The notes under the pieces are model-generated. The model searched no databases. It saw only the letters and a list, made by a program, of their open reading frames with translations, and had not been told where the DNA came from. DNA of 5,252 bases from an uncultured Clostridium sp. (GTDB lineage: Bacteria > Bacillota > Clostridia > Lachnospirales > Lachnospiraceae), in NCBI GenBank assembly GCA_900552885.1, contig USBM01000163.1, forward strand, positions 1-5,252, written 5' to 3'. Position numbers and translations under genes: made by a program. Every line of letters begins with the position of its first letter. Position 1 is the stretch's first letter. This document shows, in pieces, positions 1 through 4,080 of the stretch.

Positions 1-483
1 AATTAAATGGATGTCAGGCTTACAATAATCGTAATAACCTATTTCTTTTAAGAAATCACAGCACAAAGCAAAACCAAAGCCATAAATTTCATGCTCCATT
101 AACATTGGTAAAGAAGCCTTAGTTAAATCATTATAAGAATAGCTTTCTACAAACTTTCTAAAATCATATATGTCTTTAAACTGATTCAGAAATTCTGCTG
201 CAGTCATAATCTTAGGATGTGTCAGACCTGATTCAAGGAAATCTTTATCTCCTGTTAGCAGGATATCAGCATTTGCATTGATTGCAGCTCTAAGAATTGG
301 TCTGTCAGCTACATCACGAATCTGTCCCTCGCTGGTATATTCCTCTGTAGGAATCGGTACAAGCTCCAAGGTCATTAAGGAATTTCTGATGCGGATATTA
401 TTGAAATAGGAGTACGCAATCTTGCCGATTTGGGATAATGGGTAGTTTATAAGTACATTATTTGTGTTGATAATAGAAGACCG
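1..483 (-). pseudogene. 5'-truncated PIN-domain protein (COG1569-like), fused in frame to an unidentified tail
   Basis: Reading leftwards from the stop at 484-486, the frame stays open to the window edge (161 codons). Codons around 318-190 encode IRDVADRPILRAA, NADILLTGDKDFLE and HPKIMTAAEFL. These are the C-terminal acidic and TGDxDF hallmarks of PIN ribonuclease toxins of the COG1569 type. The family's N-terminal half, with its first catalytic Asp in a DTNVLxSA-like motif, is missing. The only ATG in the PIN part is at 375-373 and has no ribosome binding site. PIN proteins usually end soon after the AEFL motif, but here the frame continues from about 180 to 1 into a different-looking segment with GFGFALCCDFLKEIG and CKPDIH, possibly a DNA-glycosylase-like or other helical domain tail. 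That assignment is weak. I infer a deletion chimera of two gene remnants that begins immediately at the end of the response regulator gene. A living PIN nuclease is unlikely, because the first catalytic Asp is absent. Confidence 0.62.
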
Positions 484-1078
484 CTAATTGTGTACGATCC
501 CGCAGATTCAGCTTCTCTAATATGGTGCTTAAGTAATTGCGGACGGTTCCCTCACTTAGATATAACTGGGAGGCAATCTCCTTGTTACTCAATCCGTCGG
601 CAACTAGGGTGATGATCTCATACTCTTTATCAGAGATCTCGTAATGGGAATAATCAAAGATATTCTTCGACTTCATAAGTTCCGGAATCTTTTCCATGAT
701 CTCGTTGCCATATACATTCTGACCGGAATAGACCGCATTTAGTGCAGGCAGGATGGTTTCATAATTCTGCTTTACAATATAGCCCTTAGCACCAAGCTCA
801 AGGGCTTTGACAATGTATTCATCATCTACAAATGTGGTGAGAAATAATACCTTAGCATCCGGGAATTCATCTAACAGACCAGATAGTGCATCTGTTCCGT
901 TCATTTGCTGCATCTGGATATCCATTAATAAAATATCCGGGTGAAATTCCCGGTATAGTGGCAATGCATCGCTACCGTCTTTGCCAATGGCGGTAACGTG
1001 GATTCCCTCATTTGCTTCTAATATCATTTTCAAAGACATGCAGACCAACTGGTCATCGTCAATCAATACAATGTTCAT
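458..1078 (-). CDS. NarL/LuxR-family two-component response regulator
   Basis: This 206-residue cytoplasmic transcription factor is of full length for the family. Residues 1-115 form the receiver domain: the acidic pocket is IDDD (Asp7-9), the phospho-acceptor is Asp53 in ILLMDIQM, the switch residue is Thr81 or Thr82 in LFLTTF, and the conserved lysine is Lys103 in GYIVKQ. After a linker, residues 146-206 are a LuxR-type helix-turn-helix with the typical DGLSNKEIASQLYLSEGTVRN signature, here split as DGLSNKEIA and LSEGTVRNYLS. The start at 1078 is chosen because AGGAGG lies 5 nt upstream and the protein then begins MNIVLIDDD. An upstream in-frame ATG at 1120 would add 14 residues not typical of receivers and has no comparable site. 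The kinase gene lies upstream on the same strand, 415 bp away, and the regulator has its own promoter. Expected role: accept phosphate from that kinase and control the divergent ABC operon. The regulon is inferred from context. Confidence 0.95.
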   Translation of the reverse strand: MNIVLIDDDQLVCMSLKMILEANEGIHVTAIGKDGSDALPLYREFHPDILLMDIQMQQMNGTDALSGLLDEFPDAKVLFLTTFVDDEYIVKALELGAKGYIVKQNYETILPALNAVYSGQNVYGNEIMEKIPELMKSKNIFDYSHYEISDKEYEIITLVADGLSNKEIASQLYLSEGTVRNYLSTILEKLNLRDRTQLAVFYYQHK

Positions 1079-1083
1079 GGTAA

Positions 1084-1089
1084 CCTCCT
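1084..1089 (-). promoter_or_regulatory. Ribosome binding site of the response regulator
   Basis: On the minus strand the sequence ACAGGAGGT ends 5 nt before the ATG at 1078. It is a near-complete Shine-Dalgarno match and fixes the start at 1078 over the longer in-frame ATG at 1120. Confidence 0.85.
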
Positions 1090-1109
1090 GTATGTACCTG
1101 ATTATCTGT

Positions 1110-1139
1110 ATGATACACACAATACAGAACTCATGTCAA
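1110..1139 (-). promoter_or_regulatory. Sigma-A-type promoter of the response regulator
   Basis: Minus-strand TTGACA (1139-1134, perfect -35) is followed after 18 bp by TATCAT (1115-1110, 5 of 6 to the -10 consensus). The predicted transcription start is near 1103, giving a leader of about 25 nt that contains the ribosome binding site. The regulator can therefore be transcribed independently of the kinase gene upstream. The -35 lies inside the inverted repeat at 1133-1146. Confidence 0.65.
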
Positions 1140-1146
1140 GAGACAT
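1133..1146. promoter_or_regulatory. Perfect inverted repeat ATGTC-N4-GACAT over the -35 of the regulator promoter
   Basis: ATGTC at 1133-1137 and GACAT at 1142-1146 are separated by AAGA. The element overlaps the TTGACA -35 hexamer, which is where a repressor or autoregulating response regulator would bind. The GACAT half-site also occurs in the palindrome at 2749-2760 upstream of the kinase, although there the arms face the other way. An operator role is inferred. Confidence 0.4.
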
Positions 1147-1350
1147 TCACCCTTGCACAGCGTAAGTGACGGACGGGACGTGCATGTTTTAGGTCGTGAA
1201 CCCGGCTTTTGGGTGGTGTCATGTTGCCGCAGGCACATAGCACAAGGCATACCTTTCGAACTAAGCTTGCAAGCAAGCTAAGGTCTCAGGCATCGCATTA
1301 CGACTCGCACGCAGCAGACACTAATGCTCCTTATAATAAGCGAACTCACG
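1141..1350 (-). other. GC-rich, foldable intergenic block between kinase and regulator (candidate structured RNA or interspersed repeat)
   Basis: There is no convincing gene here on either strand. By hand count, 1141-1320 is 53% G+C (96 of 180), whereas 1351-1490 is 26% (36 of 140), so the block is compositionally foreign to its flank. It can fold into several hairpins: GCATTA/TAATGC (1295-1300 with 1322-1327), ACCTT/AAGGT enclosing AGCTTGC/GCAAGCT (1251-1284), and ATG(T)TGCC/GGCACAT (about 1221-1238). On the minus strand an AAGGAG (1332-1327) lies 5 nt before a GTG that opens only a 7-codon peptide. Possible identities are a mobile intergenic repeat, a non-coding RNA or a leader. No known RNA family was recognised: it does not match tmRNA, RNase P, SRP RNA, 6S or common riboswitch cores. 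Confidence 0.4.
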
Positions 1351-1368
1351 TAAAAAATGTTTGAAAAC

Positions 1369-1386
1369 AATTTCTTGTAAGAAATT
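1369..1386 (-). terminator. Candidate weak terminator hairpin downstream of the kinase gene
   Basis: AATTTCTT and AAGAAATT form a perfect 8-bp inverted repeat with 2 nt between the arms; as RNA it would fold as 7 bp with a 4-nt loop. On the minus strand it is followed by GTTTTC and, further on, a six-T run (1357-1352). The stem is almost all A-T, so termination would be weak. It lies 108 bp after the kinase stop and before the GC-rich block. Confidence 0.35.
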
Positions 1387-1403
1387 ATCTTGTGATTCGT
1401 TTG

Positions 1404-1429
1404 ATAAGCATGAACTTTTCATAGCTTAT
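1404..1429. repeat. Long hairpin, 11 bp stem with one bulge, downstream of the kinase gene
   Basis: ATAAGC (1404-1409) pairs with GCTTAT (1424-1429), and ATGAA (1410-1414) pairs with TTCAT (1418-1422), leaving a bulged A at 1423 and a CTT loop. No T-run follows on either strand, so it is not a classical intrinsic terminator. It may protect the kinase mRNA 3' end or be part of the same structured region as the neighbouring hairpin. Confidence 0.4.
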
Positions 1430-1493
1430 GCGATTATAATACGGAAGAATTCTTAAAAGAAGATTGAAAAAGTTTGAGAAAAATGTTACGGGA

Positions 1494-2561
1494 TCATTTT
1501 GGGATAGAAACGAAGATGCGGAACCCATTATCTGTATTGATGTGAAAGATACCATGCAAGGCTTCTACACGTTCTTTCATATTGGAGATTCCCATACCGG
1601 TATCATCAATATGTTCTGAGTGGGAAGCGGTTGTTCCGTTATCCTCGATCAGAAGCTGATAGAAGGCAGGATGTTCCTTTACTGTTAATGTGATCCGGCT
1701 TGCATTGCTGTGGCGCATGACATTATTGAGAGCCTCTTTTGCAATTGCCAGAAAGCAGTATTTTACATTTTTCGGGATCTGCTTAGAGATATCGCATTGA
1801 AAATGTACCGGACAGAAGGTAAATGAATCCACTAATCCCTGTAGTGCATTTTGCAGATCGATGGATTCGTCGTGCAGATCGTGGACGCTGTTGCGGATAT
1901 TGTTCATGGCAAGATCTAAGCTTTCTTTCAAGGCGGCTAAATGAGGTTTCAACGTGTCATCCTTGCAGATGGCAAGTAAGGCACCGACCTGCAGAATCGA
2001 GCGGGAAAGCATATGTCCGACATTGTCGTGAATCTCTCTGGCAATCCGGTTTCTTTCTTTGAGGGTGGCAATATAGATCTGGTCATTCTGGCTGTCTACC
2101 AGATGCTGGTTGGATTCCTTTAATATCATTTCCTTCTCTACGCCGTTGTCACGCAGTGTATGAACAGTTTCGGATAATTCGGTACGTAGATTGTTGTTGT
2201 AAGCAAGGTAATAAGACAGAGCCATAATAGGAATAAATGCAAGGTTGACATAACTTTGATTCTCGTAATAGTAACGGCAGAATGGCAGGCAATAGAGCAA
2301 GGCTGAGACAGGCTGACGATTCAGAAATAGAACGTAGCTGTGCCATGGCAGCAGTACCGACAATTCCGGAAAGAAAAAGCTGAAGACTAAGACAAGGATA
2401 CTTAGATTGGTTCGATTCTTGTTGGTATTGCTGACTAATTCGAAGCAGTAAAGGGCAATCAGAAATAAGATGCCTAACAGATGTAGGGCATCGAACTGTT
2501 TGCCGGGATATAGAATCCCACATAGTATAAATAATAGAATGGAATCTATGTAAATTGACAT
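1494..2561 (-). CDS. Membrane sensor histidine kinase, HPK7/DesK type (HisKA_3 plus HATPase_c)
   Basis: The protein has 355 residues from the start chosen here. Residues 1-122 are strongly hydrophobic, with about four to six membrane segments (roughly 5-19, 26-43, 52-81, 86-97, 104-121) and very short loops. There is no extracytoplasmic sensor domain, so the cue is probably sensed within or at the membrane. A likely coiled linker (125-165) leads to the HisKA_3 dimerisation domain with phospho-acceptor His178 in AREIHDNVGHMLS. The ATPase domain shows an N-box (EALNNVMRHSNA, 277-288), a G1 box (IEDNG, 305-309) and a G2 box (TGMGISNMKERV, 321-332). The frame is open upstream to an ATG at 2675, but only the ATG at 2561 has a good ribosome binding site. 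The likely partner is the response regulator encoded downstream at 458-1078, unusually far away for such a pair. It autophosphorylates and then phosphorylates, and probably dephosphorylates, that regulator. The stimulus is unknown. Confidence 0.93.
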   Translation of the reverse strand: MSIYIDSILLFILCGILYPGKQFDALHLLGILFLIALYCFELVSNTNKNRTNLSILVLVFSFFFPELSVLLPWHSYVLFLNRQPVSALLYCLPFCRYYYENQSYVNLAFIPIMALSYYLAYNNNLRTELSETVHTLRDNGVEKEMILKESNQHLVDSQNDQIYIATLKERNRIAREIHDNVGHMLSRSILQVGALLAICKDDTLKPHLAALKESLDLAMNNIRNSVHDLHDESIDLQNALQGLVDSFTFCPVHFQCDISKQIPKNVKYCFLAIAKEALNNVMRHSNASRITLTVKEHPAFYQLLIEDNGTTASHSEHIDDTGMGISNMKERVEALHGIFHINTDNGFRIFVSIPK

Positions 2562-2567
2562 AATGTA

Positions 2568-2573
2568 TCTCCT
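2568..2573 (-). promoter_or_regulatory. Ribosome binding site deciding the kinase start
   Basis: Minus-strand AGGAGA lies 6 nt before the ATG at 2561, whereas the in-frame ATGs at 2582 and 2675 have no purine-rich site at proper spacing. This supports a protein of 355 residues, not 393. Confidence 0.7.
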
Positions 2574-2702
2574 GAGTTTCATATAATTTAATTTTGACCG
2601 CTGGTTTTCCTGCCAGGGTGAAACGGTATTATGTATCCTGATGGATGGTTGTGAGCTGTTGTTTGGATATATCATTCAGCAATTTTCAACCATCTTCCAT
2701 AT

Positions 2703-2731
2703 ATTATAGAGTATCTTTTAGCAGATATCTA
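2703..2731 (-). promoter_or_regulatory. Candidate promoter of the kinase gene
   Basis: A perfect TATAAT (2708-2703) is preceded by TAGATA (2731-2726, 4 of 6 to the -35 consensus) with 17 bp spacing. Transcription would start near 2696, giving a leader of about 135 nt before the ATG at 2561. The weak -35 beside the upstream palindrome fits an activated promoter. This is inferred. Confidence 0.4.
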
Positions 2732-2748
2732 TATCGAATCCTAGAATA

Positions 2749-2760
2749 TGACAAATGTCA
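2749..2760. promoter_or_regulatory. Palindrome TGACA-N2-TGTCA, candidate response-regulator operator
   Basis: TGACA (2749-2753) and TGTCA (2756-2760) are perfect 5-bp arms around AA. The element is centred about 58 bp upstream of the predicted kinase transcription start, a usual place for an activator, and it faces the divergent ABC operon. It shares the GACAT half-site with the inverted repeat at the regulator promoter (1133-1146). The binding protein is unproven. The adjacent NarL-family regulator is the obvious candidate, but a MecI/CopY-like repressor would also use this type of spacing. Confidence 0.45.
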
Positions 2761-2958
2761 CATTCGTTTCTTACATTCCTCACTATCATCTTAAGGTAAA
2801 AACAGGTATCATAACAATGTGGTAATGGCAACGGGTGTGGCGGGAACTTTATGGTTTGTTCGTGCTGTACACAGATGAATTTCAGAGCAGCATAGATGGA
2901 GGCGCTTGAGAAAATAATATCTCTAAGTGCGACCTTTATGCTGTGGAGATGAGACTCA

Positions 2959-3054
2959 ATGAGGAATCGAAGCCTTCAAGCTGAGATTGCTCATGTGTTT
3001 GAGGCTCATTGGAACGGTCAGCATAACCGGAGCACGGGAGATATATTTTCCTAA
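2959..3054 (+). CDS. Possible small ORF, 31 codons, doubtful
   Basis: ATG at 2959 to TAA at 3052-3054 encodes a 31-residue basic, soluble peptide with AEIAHVFEAHWNGQHNRS in the middle. A GGAGA about 9 nt upstream could serve as a ribosome binding site. The same frame upstream holds another short stretch (ATG 2896 to TGA 2950) that begins MEALEKIISL, so the two may be pieces of one frame broken by the TGA. I do not recognise either peptide. It may be a small gene, a decayed relic or chance. Confidence 0.2.
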   Translation: MRNRSLQAEIAHVFEAHWNGQHNRSTGDIFS

Positions 3055-3090
3055 GCGACGTTCGTTATACTATGAAAATTCATCGTCCGC
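3055..3090 (+). promoter_or_regulatory. Nested inverted repeats around a candidate -10 of the ABC operon
   Basis: TATACT (3066-3071, 5 of 6 to the -10 consensus) has no good -35 at 15-18 bp. It sits within an outer stem, GCGACG (3055-3060) with CGT(C)CGC (3084-3090), and directly precedes an inner palindrome, ATGAA-AA-TTCAT (3072-3083). If this is the promoter, transcription starts near 3078, about 60 nt before the ATPase gene, and a weak -35 fits dependence on an activator. Alternatively the structure is a leader hairpin of a longer transcript. Confidence 0.3.
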
Positions 3091-3122
3091 CCTATACCCA
3101 TAAAGATTGGGAATGAATACAT

Positions 3123-3128
3123 AAGGAG
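3123..3128 (+). promoter_or_regulatory. Ribosome binding site of the ABC ATPase
   Basis: AAGGAG lies 8 nt before the ATG at 3137. A second purine-rich run, GAGAGG, follows immediately. Together they support the start at 3137. Confidence 0.8.
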
Positions 3129-3136
3129 AGAGGAAA

Positions 3137-4069
3137 ATGGTTGTAAAGATTGAAAATCTTGTAAAACGATACGGAGATCTGGTTGCAGTTGATCACTTTA
3201 ACTTGGCAATTGAAGAGGGAGAGATCTTTGGCCTGTTAGGTCCGAATGGAAGTGGCAAGTCCACAACGATCAACTGTCTGTTATCTTTGTTAGAATATGA
3301 CAAGGGAACGATCGAGGTATTTGGTGAGGAAATGAAGCCGACGAGCTATCATTTGAAGAAGAATATCGGGATTATTATGCAGAATGTAGCGGTATTCGAG
3401 GAGCTTACCGTATACGAGAATGTTGATTATTTCTGTGGGCTGTATATTAAGAACAAGCAGGAACGAAAGCAATTGGTAGAAGAGGCCATTGCATTTGTAG
3501 GACTAGAGGATTTTCGTAAGTTCTATCCAAAGAAGCTGTCGGGTGGACTGCTTCGGCGTCTGAATATTGCCTGTGGAATTGCACATAAGCCAAAGCTCAT
3601 TATCTTAGATGAGCCGACTGTCGCAGTCGATCCACAAAGTCGGAACAAGATATTAGAAGGCATTCAGGAACTCAATCGTCAGGGAGCGACGATCATATAT
3701 ACGACACACTATATGGAAGAGGTTGAGCAGATCTGTACCCGGATCGCCATTATGGATAAGGGTAAGAATTTAGCACTTGGTACAACGGATGAATTAAAGG
3801 CAATGATCGATCTTGGCGAGACGATCAGTTTGGAAGTATTAGAGATTACGGATGATATCATGGACACAATCCGGACATTGCCACATGTGATACAAGTTAG
3901 CTATGAAAAGCATTTATTGAAGGTAAAATTCTCAAAGGGAAAACATAACCTGTTGCGGTTACTGGATCTGATGAGGGATAAAGAGATTGCATTTGGTAAT
4001 GTACACTCCGAACTTCCAACCCTGAATGATGTTTTCTTAGAGATTACCGGCAAGCAGTTAAGAGATTAG
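3137..4069 (+). CDS. ABC-2-type exporter, ATP-binding protein (CcmA/DrrA/NatA-like)
   Basis: The 310-residue cytoplasmic ATPase powers the membrane protein encoded 11 bp downstream. All nucleotide-binding motifs are visible: Walker A GPNGSGKST (35-43), Q-loop Gln82, signature LSGGL (134-138), Walker B LIILDE (154-159) with catalytic Glu159, D-loop VDP (164-166) and switch His191 in TTHYMEE. Two positions differ from the commonest form: the signature's fifth residue is Leu, often Met or Gln, and the D-loop context reads TVAVDP instead of TVGVDP. Neither should abolish activity. The C-terminal 80 residues end with a PTLNDVFLEITG motif, typical of single-domain ATPases of drug, sodium or antimicrobial-peptide exporters. 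The gene is divergent from the kinase gene, suggesting control by the two-component system. The substrate is unknown. Confidence 0.95.
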   Translation: MVVKIENLVKRYGDLVAVDHFNLAIEEGEIFGLLGPNGSGKSTTINCLLSLLEYDKGTIEVFGEEMKPTSYHLKKNIGIIMQNVAVFEELTVYENVDYFCGLYIKNKQERKQLVEEAIAFVGLEDFRKFYPKKLSGGLLRRLNIACGIAHKPKLIILDEPTVAVDPQSRNKILEGIQELNRQGATIIYTTHYMEEVEQICTRIAIMDKGKNLALGTTDELKAMIDLGETISLEVLEITDDIMDTIRTLPHVIQVSYEKHLLKVKFSKGKHNLLRLLDLMRDKEIAFGNVHSELPTLNDVFLEITGKQLRD

Positions 4070-4073
4070 GAGG
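4068..4073 (+). promoter_or_regulatory. Ribosome binding site of the permease, overlapping the ATPase stop codon
   Basis: AGGAGG begins inside the TAG stop of the ATPase gene and ends 7 nt before the ATG at 4081. This indicates tight translational coupling in one operon. Confidence 0.85.
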
Positions 4074-4080
4074 AAGGCTC

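Larger units (their letters stand above)
2761..3136 (+). other. Long intergenic/leader region before the ABC operon
   Basis: No recognised gene is present in these 376 bp. Between 2955 and 3011 there are alternating complementary tetramers: CTCA 2955, TGAG 2960, TGAG 2982, CTCA 2990, TGAG 3000, CTCA 3005. They include a longer pair, CAATGAG (2957-2963) with CTCATTG (3005-3011), and could form mutually exclusive hairpins such as TGAG-attg-CTCA versus CTCA-tgtgtt-TGAG. Another inverted repeat, CGGT/ACCG, lies at 3015-3029. No T-box, riboswitch consensus or clear intrinsic terminator was recognised. A regulatory leader or an interspersed repeat are both possible. Confidence 0.35.

Noticed and set aside
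1079..1120. Longer response regulator starting at 1120
   Set aside because: The strong AGGAGG lies within this extension and points to 1078, and the predicted promoter -10 also overlaps it.
981..1169. Plus-strand 62-codon frame
   Set aside because: It lies mostly opposite the response regulator's N-terminus and promoter and has no ribosome binding site or recognisable motif.
1141..1350. Fragment of rRNA, tmRNA or a known riboswitch
   Set aside because: Some words, such as GCATG and TTCGAA, recall stable RNAs, but no conserved core of 16S, 23S, tmRNA, RNase P, SRP RNA or a common riboswitch could be aligned by eye.
1823..2523. Open frames at 1823-2062 (plus) and 2149-2523 (minus) inside the kinase gene
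   Set aside because: They are shadows of the well-supported kinase reading frame, with odd composition and no motifs.
2562..2675. Longer kinase starting at 2675 or 2582
   Set aside because: Both upstream ATGs lack a ribosome binding site, whereas AGGAGA stands 6 nt before 2561. The extra residues are polar and not typical of the family.
3290..3472. Minus-strand 60-codon frame inside the ABC ATPase gene
   Set aside because: It is antisense to a gene whose motifs are all intact.
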